The notes: generated from the letters alone by a model not told the origin. Numbered from the stretch's first letter, positions 20,966-32,071 are shown. The stretch is DNA of 64,000 bases from Symbiodinium natans (GCA_905221605.1 CAJNDS010002346.1:736740-800739); one strand, 5' to 3'. Program-made: numbers and translations.

Positions 20966-21066
20966 GTGAGGATCGCCGAGACGTTGCTGAGGGCGAGCTC
21001 GAGGTCCGGGAAGTTGAGCGTCAGGTCCCCAGTCATCACCCCGCAGAGGCTGTCGGTGCCACAGAT
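20966..21066 (-). CDS. Exon of extracellular-type gene, 101 nt
   Basis: AG (ACTCAG) acceptor; donor GTCCGC. Product ICGTDSLCGVMTGDLTLNFP then DLELALSNVSAIL; two Cys and sequon NVS. Phase 0 start, 2-base end. A GT later in the island (after TSAGVTS) is an alternative donor. Confidence 0.7.
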
Positions 21067-21238
21067 CTGAGTTTTGAGAGGCCCTAAACCCTAAACCCTA
21101 AACCCGAAACCCAAAACCCGAAACCCTAAACCCTAAACCCTAAACCCTAAACGCCAACCTTTCAACCCTAGAGCCTAAAGCCTGCGCCTAAACCCCACGG
21201 TTGCTGGGGCCTGGCTTTCAGTGTTTATTAGGGTTTGT

Positions 21239-21346
21239 CATGGGTTCCCCTACTAGCCCCCCTATACTACCCCCCCTCCCCCCAGGTTCCCCGATAATTA
21301 AGGTTACTTAGGGAGAATAAGGTGAATTAAAGGAGGGAACCCATGA
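21239..21346. mobile_element. MITE-like element, family 2, copy 3
   Basis: Terminal inverted repeats CATGGGTTCCC / GGGAACCCATG around a C-rich then AT-rich core. Cleanest ends of the family. Confidence 0.65.
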
Positions 21347-21552
21347 GTTTAGCGCCTCTAGGCCACCTCGCGCTTCAGAAAGGAGCAGAAGCCTCAAGAA
21401 AGGGAACATACCCCAGTCGATCTCCGTATGAAAGCCGTCATCAACCCGAAGCCGCAAAGAGGGTTTGGGATCTAGGGTTTGGGGTTCTAGCCCTTGGGGG
21501 TTTAGGTATACCGACCGAAGTTGGACCCCCCTTCTCGCTGGGGCCGAGGTGC

Positions 21553-21601
21553 GTCGTAGATCTGGCAGTTGATCGTGGGGTGCGTAACATTGAACCAGCG
21601 C
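21553..21601 (-). CDS. Exon of extracellular-type gene, 49 nt
   Basis: AG (CTCGAG) acceptor, GC donor (GCACCT). Product RWFNVTHPTINCQIYD; sequon NVT and one Cys. 1-base start, codon-boundary end. Confidence 0.7.
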
Positions 21602-21803
21602 CTCGAGTTCAGGGCTTCGGGTTTAGGGCTTCGGGTTTAGGGTTTAGGTTTTCGGGTAGACTGGAGGGCCTAGGGGTGAGGAGTTGAAGAGTCTGGGTGA
21701 TTTAGGGTTTAGTTTGGGGGCTTAGGGTGTTTTTTAGGGTTTAGGGTTTAGGGTTTAGGGTTTAGGGTTTAGGGTTTAGGGTTTAGGGCTCAGGGTCCTT
21801 CAC

Positions 21804-21855
21804 TCCAGCCCAAGCTGCCAGGTCTCGCACTGGATGAACCACTCCTGGGAGGCAA
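21804..21855 (-). CDS. Exon of extracellular-type gene, 52 nt
   Basis: AG (TTGGAG) acceptor, donor GTGAAG. Product ASQEWFIQCETWQLGL; joins in frame to both neighbours (2 bases, 16 codons, 2 bases). Confidence 0.7.
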
Positions 21856-22198
21856 CTCCAAACTTATGGGCCCTACAACCCCCTCTATACTAGTTAGGGC
21901 TTAGGGCTTAGGGTTTGGGGTTTGGGGTTTGGGGTTTAGGGTTGTTTAGGGTTTAGGGTTTGGGGTTTGGGGTTTAGGGTTTGGGGTTTGGGGTTTGGGG
22001 TTTAGGGTTTAGGGTTTAGGGATACCAACCCTAAACCCCAAACCCTCAACCCTAAACCCTCAAGCCTCAAAGCCCTAAACCCTAAACCCTAAACCCTAAA
22101 CCCTAAACCCTAAACCCTAAACCCTAAACCCTCAACCCTAAACCCTAAACCCTAAACTGCCTCCAGGGTTTTAGGATCCAGGGTCGGAGTCTTTAGGC

Positions 22199-22238
22199 CT
22201 TCAGGGTCCCCACACCACTTGGGGATGCCCATGATGCC
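22199..22238 (-). CDS. Exon of extracellular-type gene, 40 nt
   Basis: AG (TTCGGAG) acceptor, GC donor (GCCTAA). Product GIMGIPKWCGDPE. First exon of the ten-exon chain whose phases all agree down to 16827. Confidence 0.6.
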
Positions 22239-22539
22239 CTCCGAAGTTGAGTGTTTAGGGTTTAGGGTTTAGGGTTTAGGGTTTAGGGTTTAGGGTTAGG
22301 GTTTAGGGCTTAGGGTTTAGGGATTAGGGATTAGGGATTAAGGTTTAGGGTTTAGCGTTTACGGCTTTGGAAATATTCGGGACCAGGAGAGGGCCAAACA
22401 ACTTAGACCAACCCCCGCGTTTCCAGACCAACCAGGAGGTAACTGCCGCCGCAACTACTCCCCAAGGCTCCCTAAGCTTCCCTAAAGTTCGCTAGGTACC
22501 TAGCCCCCATGAACCGCCGTCCCTAAAGGATCCTACAAT

Positions 22540-22900
22540 GATGTTTTTGAAGGAGGTGTAACTCTAAGACTTCTGCACAAAAGCGCTGCGATTTTCGTAT
22601 AACTTCATTCAACGAAAACGTGAAACGAGGGGGGTGGAATGTAGATTGATTCTCTATTCTTGCTGAGACTCCGAAATCAAGAATACAAGCAGCGAAAACA
22701 CGAAACGTGGGAAGTGGAACTTGAATGACTAGTCAATTCTCTCCTCCTCTGGAATGCTCGAATCTTGGGTTCGGGAACTCTCTGTTCGAACCCTGGGTTC
22801 GTTAAACTCTCCGTTCGAACCCTGGGTTCGAACTCTATGCTCGAACTCTAGCTTCGGAAACTCTGTATTCGAAGCCTAGGTTACGATGCTGGGCACGATG
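22540..22900. other. Non-telomeric, low-repeat stretch; no gene seen
   Basis: AT-richer DNA with repeated GTTCGAACCCTGGGTTCG-type motifs (22780-22850). No long open frame, no convincing exon. Confidence 0.4.
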
Positions 22901-23654
22901 ATGAGGACTAACCCCATCCTTGTGCATCAGCACCTTCATAGGGGATGGGATTAGGGGGACCCTTGGGGGATATGGACCCTCTGAATAAGGTCCCTGTTTA
23001 AGAGAGCCAGAAGAGGTTTAAGAAGGGTTTAGGGTTTAGGGTTTAAGGTTTAACTTTGAAGGGTCCCCCTTATCCTACCTAGGACAGCGTGCAAAGGTGC
23101 CGACCAACTTCCGAAGAGCGACGACAGTCACGAGGATGGGGCGATGCCGACATGCACTTCTTGCGCAGAGCCACGGTTTAGGGTTTAGGGTTTAGGGTTT
23201 AGGGTTTAGGGTTTAGGGTTTAGGGTTTAGGGTTTAGGGACAGCATCAAAAGTGATGACAGGTGACATTTACCGCCCTCGTGACTGTCGACACTTCTGGC
23301 CTCTGAGAGCATGAGAATGTGACGGCAGTCAAGCTAGGATGGCCTTTAAAACCCTCTGAACAAGATTCCTCAGTATGATCCTCTTGAGCCCAACAAGGAC
23401 ACATGTAAAATATCCCAAAGGCCTACCTAGCAAGAGGACCGTGACTTAAACCCTAAACCCAAACCCTAAACCCTAAACCCTAAACCCTGAACCCTGAACC
23501 CTGAACCCTGAACCCTAAACCCTAAACCCTGAACCCTAGGGAACTTTAGGGAAGCTTAGGGAGCCTTCAAAAGGAGTAGAACTTGTGGCTTTCGAAGCCT
23601 AAAACCTCCCCAACGTGACGACAGCCGGGAGCTGAGCTTTGCGAATGAGCATGT

Positions 23655-23779
23655 TTAGGGTTTAGGGTTTAGGGTTTAGGGTTTAGGGTTTAGGGTTTAG
23701 GGTTTAGGGTTTAGGGTTTAGGGTTTAGGGTTTAGGGTTTAGGGTTTAGGGTTTAGGGTTTAGGGTTTAGGGTTTAGGG
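23655..23779. repeat. TTTAGGG array
   Basis: About 17 uninterrupted heptamers, followed at 23780-23850 by short GCTTGCGGACGCTTTCG-type repeats. Confidence 0.95.
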
Positions 23780-24358
23780 CAGCGCTTGCGGACGCTTGCG
23801 AACGCTTTCGCTTGCGGACGCTTTGGAACGCTTGCCAGCGCTGGTGGAAAAAACACCTTCCAGACGGCTGATCCCATGCTGATCCCCCTCCTCCCAAGAT
23901 TACCCGGCCCCCCCCCCCCCGCCCCCAACCTTCCTCAGGGCTCAGGGTTTAGACTTTGAGGCTTATAAGGTGACCATAAAAAAATTGGACTCTTAAAACA
24001 CTGACCATCCCTGAACACTTAGCCCTTGAAACCAGAAGGTATATGGCCAAATGCGACAAAAGCGCCGAATCACAAGCTTCGCTGTGCAAGAATCCAGGAG
24101 CATCTTCGTCGCATCTCCTCAGCCGGAATGAGTGCTTATATAGGGGTTTGGTGTTTTTAAGGGCTTAGGGTTTAAGGGTTTAGGGTTTAAGGGTTTAGGG
24201 CTTCAGGGGTTTTGGCGTTTAGGGGTTTTTAAGGCTTTAAGGGGTTTAGGTTGCCCCTTCTTGCTTGGGGTTCACAAGGAAGCGTGGCCCCTAGAAAGAA
24301 TGACATAAGGGCACTATTCGGCATGCGAACTAGTCGGAAGTTGGGGACCTTAGGTGTG

Positions 24359-24509
24359 CTTGGAGGTTCATGGTACTTACTAACCAATGAAAACTGGGCT
24401 TATAACCCTACTTATAAGTGGGATAACCCCTATAAGGCCCTTTAGGGGTATTATAAGTAGGGTTATAAGTACAGTTATAATTGGTTAGTAAGTACCATGA
24501 ACCTCCAAG
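24359..24509. mobile_element. MITE-like element, family 5 (CTTGGAGG), copy 1
   Basis: Long terminal inverted repeats starting CTTGGAGGTTCATGGTACTT; interior with TTATAAGTGGGATAACCCCT. Flanked on both sides by TG, which would be a 2-bp target duplication. Other copies at 43067 and 59838. Confidence 0.75.
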
Positions 24510-24555
24510 TGCTTTTGGCTTGGCTGTCTCCCCGTCTCAGCGCCTGGTGATTCAC

Positions 24556-24584
24556 TTAAGTGCATTGATCTCAGCGTTGGCACC
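24556..24584 (-). CDS. Candidate exon, 29 nt (GANAEINAL)
   Basis: AG (GTCAAG) acceptor, donor GTGAAT. Phase-0 start fits the exon at 24795 upstream; ends with two bases. Confidence 0.4.
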
Positions 24585-24794
24585 CTTGACAATCAGGAGT
24601 ACACGATGACATAGTCCTTTGTTACTTAACTAAGGGGTATTGCTAGCAATTGCCTACGAAACCCAAAAAAAACAACAAAAAAATTGCTTCCTTAGAAGGC
24701 AAACAGAGGTCATTGTCCTTTCTTTTTCAGAAGCCCTTAAACAAACAATGGTTTGTGCTCTTCGGAAACCAAAAACACACGTGCGCTCCACCAC

Positions 24795-24845
24795 AGACCC
24801 CAGGTGAAGGAGTTCAGCTCTCAGTACCAGCGCATTTGGAATGTG
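24795..24845 (-). CDS. Candidate exon, 51 nt, phase 0
   Basis: AG (GTTTAAG) acceptor, GT donor (GTGGTG). Product HIPNALVLRAELLHLGS; non-repetitive. Joins 25069 and 24556 in phase. Confidence 0.5.
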
Positions 24846-25068
24846 CTTAAACGGTTTAGGGTTGAGGGATGAACTCGGGTTCAGGGTGTAAGGACAGCCT
24901 GGACCCTAAACCCTGAACCCTGAACCCTAAACCCTAAACCCTAAACCCTAAACCCTAAACCCTAAACCCTAAACCCTAAACCCTAAACCCCGAAACCTAA
25001 CCCGAACCATGAACCCCCAACCCTAGCAAACGCGCCAAGTAGAATCTCTCGAAGCGTCCTGTTCGCAC

Positions 25069-25146
25069 CGTGGCGAAGTACACATACGCAGACATGCAAG
25101 CCCTGAGTCGAACTTTCTTGCATCCACAAGAAGAGGGCCAGGGGCT
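25069..25146 (-). CDS. Candidate exon, 78 nt, phase 0
   Basis: AG (ATCAAG) acceptor, donor GTGCGA. Product SPWPSSCGCKKVRLRACMSA then YVYFAT; three Cys. Confidence 0.5.
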
Positions 25147-25275
25147 CTTGATCCTAAACCCTAAACCCTAAACCCTAAACCCTAAACCCTAAACCCTAAC
25201 CCTAAACCCTAAACCCTAAACCCTAAACCCTAAACCCTAAACCCTAAACCCTAAACCCTAAGAGGCTTTGGGGGC

Positions 25276-25373
25276 CTCTGGGCTTGACATGCCGGGCGTC
25301 TGCGACATCCAAGTCCAGTGGCAGGCTTCGGGCAGCGTGGCGCTGGCAGAACAGCCGGAAGTTGGGCTGAAGC
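25276..25373 (-). CDS. Candidate exon, 98 nt
   Basis: AG (GGGAG) acceptor, GC donor (GCCCCC). In the phase dictated by neighbours it reads FSPTSGCSASATLPEACHWT then WMSQTPGMSSPE. A second frame (PNFRLFCQRHAARSLPLDLD) is also open, so the frame is not certain. Confidence 0.45.
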
Positions 25374-25556
25374 CTCCCATGGATGCACTTGGTTTAGGGT
25401 TTAGGGTTTAGGGTTTAGGGTTTAGGGTTTAGGGTTTCGGGCCCTAGCCCCTAAACCCTGAAACCCTATAAACCCTTACACCCTTAAACTCTTAAACCTT
25501 TTCCCATGGGCAAGAGTTCAGAAGTTGAAAGCCAGGGGGCGCGGACACGAACCCAC

Positions 25557-25590
25557 CAGGGCGTTCCGACCCGGGTCCTGGATGATTCTT
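25557..25590 (-). CDS. Candidate exon, 34 nt (KNHPGPGSERP)
   Basis: AG (CTCAAG) acceptor, donor GTGGGT; phase 0 to 1, matching both neighbours. Confidence 0.4.
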
Positions 25591-25710
25591 CTTGAGTTTC
25601 GGTAAGTGCCTAGGGTCTAGGATTCAGAGACTAGGGTTTAAGGCTTAGGGTTTAGGGTCTAGGACTCAGAGACTAGGGTTTAGGGCTTGGGGTGCAGCAC
25701 TGGTCAGCAC

Positions 25711-25806
25711 AAGTAATATAGGGGGTCGGAATAACTACAAGTAATATTCCCTTACGGTCCCTCTATAGTTACAAAAGCCTTTTCTAATTATTAAGGCCCC
25801 ATATTA
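25711..25806. mobile_element. Dispersed repeat family 4, copy 3 (inverted)
   Basis: GTAATATTCCCTTACGGTCC and TTCTAATTATTAAGGCCCC are the reverse orientation of the family 4 core. Confidence 0.5.
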
Positions 25807-26143
25807 TGCTCATGGCACCCTAACACACTTGGAAATTTTTGGGGCGTTTGGGGTGTTTGGAGTAGTCTGAATTGTTGCGGATAGTTGGGGCGCTTCGGAT
25901 TTTGATGCTGGTTTGGATACTCAGGACGCTCGGAACCACTTGGCTTGAGGCACTCTTGGCCCACTTTTGCAGAACGTGGCAAACTGTTGGCGAACTTTTT
26001 GGCAGCTTGGACGGAGGCCGGAGGCCCTTGGAAGCCTTGGCCGAAAAAACTATTTTGAGGGGGCCTGCCAAAAACGAAGCCGCCTTTAAAACTGAACATG
26101 AAGGCTGGAAGGGCCTTTCAGACATCTCACTGGAACCTCACAC

Positions 26144-26173
26144 CTGGACTTCGCGCAGCTTGACCCCAATGGA
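26144..26173 (-). CDS. Candidate exon, 30 nt (SIGVKLREVQ)
   Basis: AG (CCCGAG) acceptor, strong donor GTGTGA; phase 0 both ends. Confidence 0.4.
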
Positions 26174-26571
26174 CTCGGGTGTGGGGCTTCGAGCTTAGTG
26201 TTTGGGGCTTGGGGCTTGTGAGCTCAGGGTTGAAGGCATTAAGGCCGCTCTACAGCTCACTTCACCCACAGACGTGCGTATTCAAAAAAACAACCGCCAC
26301 CAAGAGGGGCGTAGAACTGAGACCAACAACGAGATGGGTTTGTTTGGACCCGGCCATTGACATGCCCCGAATCCCTCCAACTCAACCCGAAACCCTAGAA
26401 ACCCTAAACCCTAAACCCCAAATCCTAAACCCTAAACCCAACCTAAACCCAAACCTGCCAGAAGCCTCAGGTAGGCTTCGGGGTTCAGGGCTCAACTGTG
26501 TGGATTTTCGGGTTTCGGGTTTGGGGGGGGCTTTGGGGTCTTTGGGTTCTCAGAGAACAGCGCTCCTTGAC

Positions 26572-26654
26572 CTTGTTGTCGTCCAGGCCTAACAGCAAGG
26601 CCTCCGGAAAGGCCTCGGGTGCTCTCAGAGGAGTGAACCAAAGCCTCCTTCCAT
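26572..26654 (-). CDS. Candidate exon, 83 nt
   Basis: AG (TCACAAG) acceptor, donor GTCAAG. Product GRRLWFTPLRAPEAFPEALL then LGLDDNK; non-repetitive. A shorter form starting at AFPEALL (42 nt) is possible. Confidence 0.5.
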
Positions 26655-26836
26655 CTTGTGACACATTGTAGGTTTAGGGTTTCGGGCAGACTATAAGTTA
26701 GACAACAATAAAAAGACAAACTACTCCATGTTGTGATTAAGGTGTCCGTTCTTCCCCACTTCTCCTCGCCCGGAACTCTTCTCCTCGCCTAGTCTACTCC
26801 TCGCGCATCCCCAGAGTCCCCAACCCCAGAGTGTCG

Positions 26837-26955
26837 TTTAGGGTTTAGGGTTTAGGGTTTAGGGTTTAGGGTTTAGGGTTTAGGGTTTAGGGTTTAGGGT
26901 TTAGGGTTTAGGGTTTAGGGTTTAGGGTTTAGGGCTTAGGGTTTAGGGTTTAGGA
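26837..26955. repeat. TTTAGGG array
   Basis: About 16 heptamers with one CTTAGGG variant. Confidence 0.95.
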
Positions 26956-27725
26956 GAGCTGGGAGTGCCCAACCCCAAAGTGTCCCTGGAGTGCCCAACC
27001 CCAGTTCCAAGCAAAAATCAAGAAAGCGTATTTGAATCACTGTGTCTTTGTTTGAGCATCTTATTTGTGTTCTTTCTTTTTAAGGAGCATCAAGGTGGGG
27101 ATGTTCGAAGTAGATTCATGTTTGCAGCTGCTACACCTAAGTCATAACCCTAAACCCGAAACCCGAAATAGTTGTACACAGGAACCCGGCCCGGGGCGCT
27201 GGGCTTCCTAGGGAGTACGTACACAACCCCCAGCCAGAACGCTCAACCCCATCTGAGAACGGATTCAGGGTTTAGGGCTTAGGGCTGAGGGCTTAGGGCT
27301 TAGGGTTTAGGGTTTGGGGCTTCGGGTTTAGGGTTTGGGGTTTGTGGTTTGGGGTTGAGGGTTTCGGAAAGGCAGAGCTATCGCCCTCACCAGACCACGT
27401 GCTGCCGACTTGGGGGATTGGGCATGAAACTAGGTTTCCCCTAACAACCCTCCGAATGACACGGGCATTTTCCGCAATAGGGGCACACTTCATGTAGCCC
27501 AAGATAGTATACCCCTTCTTCTAGGAACCCAAAAAAGGGTGCCCCTATTTAGCCCCATATTCCTCGTGGTAGCCCGGGAACCATAGCATGATAAGGGTAC
27601 CCGTGTTGGGGTTGATTACCTTATCAGGGAAAACCTCGCGCCGAAAAAGATGGGCAACAGGGTACCGCTGGGCTTCCAAGTCCTAAACATGATCCTCTTA
27701 AACCCAATTTCAATAAAGGGGTACA

Positions 27726-27822
27726 AAAATATATATATATATATATATATGTGTGTGATATATATATATATATATCTGATATATATATATATATAGTATC
27801 CTTATATATATATATAGTATCC
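27726..27822. repeat. (AT)n microsatellite
   Basis: Several AT runs separated by TGTGTGTGA, TCTG and GTATCCTT; no coding signal. Confidence 0.9.
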
Positions 27823-27916
27823 CAAGGGCCTACCTGGGGTGTCTCGCTTTGATCGGAAGAGTCCCTCCGCCCCGAAGCTTCTTAGCCCAGACGGCGCCCA
27901 GATGCCATGCACTCAC

Positions 27917-27964
27917 GTCCCGGCTTGTCTTCGCGCGTGGGCGCGAGAATCTGGCCCACGGGAC
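27917..27964 (-). CDS. Candidate exon, 48 nt, frame ambiguous
   Basis: AG (TCTAAG) acceptor and a consensus donor GTGAGT. All three frames are open; PVGQILAPTREDKPG looks most protein-like. Confidence 0.4.
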
Positions 27965-28325
27965 CTTAGAGTTTGAGGGCTTCGGGACTTTTTGCCCTGA
28001 GCCCTAAACCCTAAACCCTAAAACAAGCCGAAGGCTAGCTTCAGTCCGGAGCTGAACCTCCCGAAAACCTTAAGCCACCAAACCCGTTCCCTAGATCCTT
28101 TTCGTCCCGAAACCTCGGGCCCCAGCTAACCCTCAATTCCGAGATAGGTCTTGAATGTGGCTAAACCCCTAAACGCCTAAACGCCGACCCCCCCCCCCCC
28201 TAACCCAAACACTCAACCCTAAACCCTAAACCCCAACCCTAAACCCCAAACCCCAAACCCTAAACCCTGAACCCCGAACCCTGAACCCCAAACCCCGAAC
28301 CCCCAAACCCCCTCCCAGCCACTGC

Positions 28326-28373
28326 AGCCCGAAAGCAAGAAGAGGTCTCAGGATGGAGGACGAAGTCCCAGAC
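28326..28373 (-). CDS. Candidate exon, 48 nt, phase 0
   Basis: AG (CCTCAG) acceptor, GC donor (GCAGTG). Product VWDFVLHPETSSCFRA. Confidence 0.45.
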
Positions 28374-28640
28374 CTGAGGGTTAGGGATTTAGGGTTTGGG
28401 GTTTAGGGCTTGGGGTTTGGGGTTTAGGGTTTGGGGTTTTGGGTTCGGGGTTTAGGGTTTGGGGTTTTGGGGTATGAGGCCTAGGGTTCGGGGTTTGGGG
28501 TTCAGGGTTCAGGGTTCAGGGTTCAGGGTTCAGGGTTCAGGGTGCGGGGTTTGAGGTTCAGGGCTTGGGGGGGGGCTCAGGGCTTGGGTTCGGGATTTTG
28601 GGGTTTGGGGTTCAGGGTTTGCGGCTTGGGGTAATGTCTT

Positions 28641-28731
28641 GGTCAATAGTTGCGAATAGTATTCCCTTAGGGTCCCCTAATAATTATACTATAACCCCCA
28701 ACCCTGTTCTAATTATTCAGGCCCCTATATT
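28641..28731. mobile_element. Dispersed repeat family 4, copy 4 (inverted)
   Basis: CGAATAGTATTCCCTTAGGG and TTCTAATTATTCAGGCCCC match the 25711 copy. Confidence 0.5.
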
Positions 28732-30010
28732 AGAAGGTTAAAGTTCGGGTTTTGGGGTTTAAGGCCGAGGTTCAGGGTCTAGGGCTTCGGCCAGAACACT
28801 AAACAAATACATTAGAAGGGGCCTTTCTTTTTCCTTTCGTGTTTTTCCATTGTTTTATTTTGTTTTTTTCTTTTTTTTTGGGGGGGGGGGGTTGGGGCTT
28901 ATAGGCCTTATAGGGTTTTACATGGCTTCGAAAGGCTTTATAGGTTTCACAAGCCTCCTAGGGCGTATAAAGGCCTTGTCAGTTTTTTGGGGGGGCTTTT
29001 GGGGGTGTAGGGTTCGAAAGGATCGCCGCCCACCCCAAACCCCAAAACCCAAACCCTAAAACCCCAAACCCTCCATACCCTAGGGCATGGGGTGTAGAGT
29101 TTAGGGTTTAGAGCGAAGGGGCTTTAGGCCCTAAACCCTAAACTAAACCCTAAACCCTAAACCCTAACCCTAAACCCAGAGGTTCAGGTCTTGACAGGTT
29201 TAGGCTACAAAGGCCGGTGGCCTCTTTATCTGTTGCCCTTATAGTACAACCTCTAGATATCCTACGCAATAAGCACCCCCTACAAAACAGAAACCCGACT
29301 TAAAGAGACCAGCAAGCAACATAAACCCTCAACCCTGAACCCCAAACCCTAAACCCTAAACCCTAAACGGTTTAGGGGCTTCGGCTTGCGGCTTCGACCG
29401 TTCGCCTTGACTCCCGAAACCCGAAACCTTAATTCCTACGCCCTCCAAGTGGGTTTAGGGCTTAGGGTTTAGGGGTTCGGGGTTCGGGGTTAGGGGTTAG
29501 GGGTTGCAAGTTTTTTGGGTTTGGGATCAAGAAGCATTCTGCATCTGCTTGTTCTCCCAGTAAGCCGAGCCTGGGGCTCCGGGCTTTGGGGGCTTTATGG
29601 GGTTCGGGCTTCAGGGGCTTTACTGGGTTTAGGGCTAAGGGGTTGCAAGTTCGGGTGTTAGGGCATGAGGGGTTCGGGGTTCTTAATTTAGGGCTTTAGG
29701 GGTTTGGGTCTGAAGGTTTCTTAGTTTAGGGCTTCAGGGCTTTGGGGATTCGAAGTTTTGGGCTTCAGGGCTTTCGGGTGTTGTGGGGTTAACGGGCCTA
29801 GGGGGTTCAGTTGATTAGGCATATGACACTGACAACCCCACACACGTCCCAGACCACAATAGTTTGGAATCTTGGGTGTTTAAGGGATATAAGGAGGGAC
29901 CCCTAGGAGGGACTGTTCCCCTGACCCCTACCAAACCCTTCAATACCCCTAAGTAACCTAAGTAGCCCCTAATAACCCCCAAATAACCCCTCAGGTCCCT
30001 TATAATTCGA

Positions 30011-30111
30011 GTTTCCGTACTTCCCCCCTTCCAAACTACCCCCCCCCCCCCCCCCAAGTTCCCGAACCTAGGGGGGATAGTATCGAGGGGGGTTAGTGGT
30101 GGAACCCATGA
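30011..30111. mobile_element. MITE-like element, family 2, copy 4 (degraded)
   Basis: C-run ACTACCCCCCCCC opposed to GGGGGGATAGTATCGAGGGG and GGTGGAACCCATG; left end eroded. Confidence 0.4.
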
Positions 30112-30351
30112 TATATGGGTAAACCCTATACACCCTACAAACCCTGGAAAAAAAAAAAAAAAAAAACTGCAAACCCTATAAAATGCTGAACCCAAAAAAA
30201 CCTTAAACCCCTATAAACCCTAAAAGCCCTACACCAAACCCTACAGCCCTTTAAACCCCAAAAACCCATAAAACTAGGCCCTAAACCCCATAAACCCTTT
30301 AAACCCTAAAAACCCGCAAGACTATACAGCCTAAAAGCCCCGAAAAGCCGG

Positions 30352-30405
30352 GGCACTTCGGATGGTAGTTGCGTTTGAACGCGCGGTAGTCGAATTGAGA
30401 TCCTT
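30352..30405 (-). CDS. Candidate exon (FDYRAFKRNYHPKCPG)
   Basis: Minus frame QGSQFDYRAFKRNYHPKCPG, non-repetitive, with AG acceptors just before. The donor is not resolved. Confidence 0.4.
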
Positions 30406-31165
30406 GAGCTCTTGTGACAGGTTTAAGGTCATGGGCTTGGGATTAGGGTTTAGGGTTTCGGGTTTATGCATGCGGTCTTGAGGTTTAGGGTTTAGGGTTT
30501 AGGGTTTAGGGTTTAGGGTTTAGGGTTTAGGGTTTAGGGTTTAGGGTTTAGGGTGTCCTTAATCGGGATTGTAGCCCCGATTCGCATCCCGACGGGGAAC
30601 ATCCCCAAACGTACCCACGAAATGGCGTAAGCTGATGAGACTATGCCCTCAGTTGTCGGATCTTGCCAATGCAAAATTTAGCGCCAGTGAGGCTTTGTTG
30701 CAACCAATACTGACAACAACGCTAGAACACGCTAGAACACCAGAACACCTTCCTGTCGCATATTAAAAAGCCTTCTTGCTCTATCTTCGATGAGCAGACG
30801 TCGGTCCGCATTGCCCAAAAACTCTAACTAAATAGGAACCACATGCTATGCAAGCTTTACTACTATTTGCTTGAGAATCCCCCGTAAAAACTGAAAGATA
30901 ATGATCCCCATATTGCCCTTAGAAGGAAGGATATTCCGTAACTTTTTTTGGGGGGGGTTTCTTATACAATTACTTGTTTAGGGTTCCCCTAATTAGGGTG
31001 CTTCAGGAGATGAAGCAGCGGAAAAAGCCTTTACGAAGTCCTGGAAATTCCTGGAACCGGACCCTATACCAAGTAGTTCGTACGTCGGGGCAGGGGGCGC
31101 CAACCAGAAGACCGCCAAAAAAACCCTTGAACCCGAAGCCCCAACTTCTCTGCGGGAATTCCAAG

Positions 31166-31313
31166 TGGGATGTTCCCCTCATACGAACAGTCTTTCATAG
31201 GGATTATAGTACCCCCTATTATATTCCTTATCAAGGGCTGTTAGTAATAGGGATTTTAGTACCCCCTATTATGTTCCCTAACAAGGGCTGTTAGTATAAG
31301 GGAGAACATCCCA
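31166..31313. mobile_element. MITE-like element, family 1, copy 3
   Basis: TGGGATGTTCCCCTCATACG start, GGGAGAACATCCCA end. The interior contains a tandem duplication of a unit with AGTACCCCCTATTAT and CAAGGGCTGTTAGTA. It accounts for the open + frame at 30974-31294. Confidence 0.7.
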
Positions 31314-31324
31314 AAAGTCCAGGC

Positions 31325-31357
31325 TTCCGGGAGATAGTACTTCTGCAGGTAGAAGAG
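31325..31357 (-). CDS. Candidate exon, 33 nt (LFYLQKYYLPE)
   Basis: Preceded by a long pyrimidine tract and CAG (CTGCCTGCCCAG), the most classical acceptor in the window; GC donor (GCCTGG). Confidence 0.5.
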
Positions 31358-31450
31358 CTGGGCAGGCAGGGGCAAAGGAGGCAGAGGGGGCGGCTCAATG
31401 CTTAGTACAGCGGCACTTTGGGGGCCGGATGCTTCAAGGCTTTGTGGCCT

Positions 31451-31610
31451 AGGGGTTGGGTATTAGGGGTTTAGGGTTTAGTGGGTTTAGGGGTTTGGGG
31501 GTTTAGGGGTTTGGGGGGTTTAGGGGTTTAGGGGTTTAGGGGTTTAGGGGTTTAGGGGTTTAGGGGTTTAGGGGGTTTAGGGGTTTAGGGGGTTTAGGGG
31601 TTTAGGGGTT
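31451..31610. repeat. TTTAGGGG (octamer) variant array
   Basis: About 18 units of the 8-mer TTTAGGGG with a few TTTGGGGG and TTTAGGGGG variants: a block homogenised to octamer length. Confidence 0.9.
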
Positions 31611-31954
31611 GAGGAGATAGGGTGTAGGGTTGAGAGTTCTCAAGGTTTAGGGCAAAGGGGCCTCAGGGAAACCTAGCCCCTGACCCCGGCATTTGGGTCT
31701 TTGGTAGGGGGGGGGGGGGGGGGTTGGCCACGGAGACACACCAAAGGCCCAACATGTAGACCAGCCCCCACAGGACGATAGCGCCCTCGACCCTGGCGCC
31801 CCATAAAATCCCTCAACCCTGAAGACCCGTAAAGCCCACAAACCCCACAAACCCCACAAACTCCTCCACCCCTCAACCCTAAACCCTAAACCCTAAACCC
31901 TACACCCTAAACCCTAAACCCTAAACCCCAAACCCTCCTACAGCCCAGAACAGC

Positions 31955-32012
31955 CTCCGCAGTCTCTGGGCAGGTTGGCGTCCAGAAGTCGGTCCCGAAG
32001 ATAGTGGGCCTG
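31955..32012 (-). CDS. Exon, 58 nt; first exon candidate on the far side of element 1
   Basis: AG (CAAGAG) acceptor, GC donor (GCTGTT). Product QAHYLRDRLLDANLPRDCG. Its phase-0 start matches the phase-0 end of the exon at 41364, so element 1 would lie in the intron between them. Confidence 0.6.
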
Positions 32013-32071
32013 CTCTTGAGGCTCATCGGTTTTAGGGTTCAAGGTTTGGGTTTAGGGTTTTAGGGTTTAGG

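Noticed and set aside
22780-22850. tRNA or tRNA-derived SINE (GTTCGAACCC resembles a B box)
   Set aside because: The motif is just repeated; no A box, cloverleaf or 3' end was found.
25820-26198. Overlapping ORFs of about 100 residues on both strands
   Set aside because: No splice-compatible, protein-like frame stood out except the 30-nt exon at 26144.
30974-31294. 106-residue + strand ORF
   Set aside because: Its second half is MITE family 1 sequence (31166-31313) with an internal tandem repeat.
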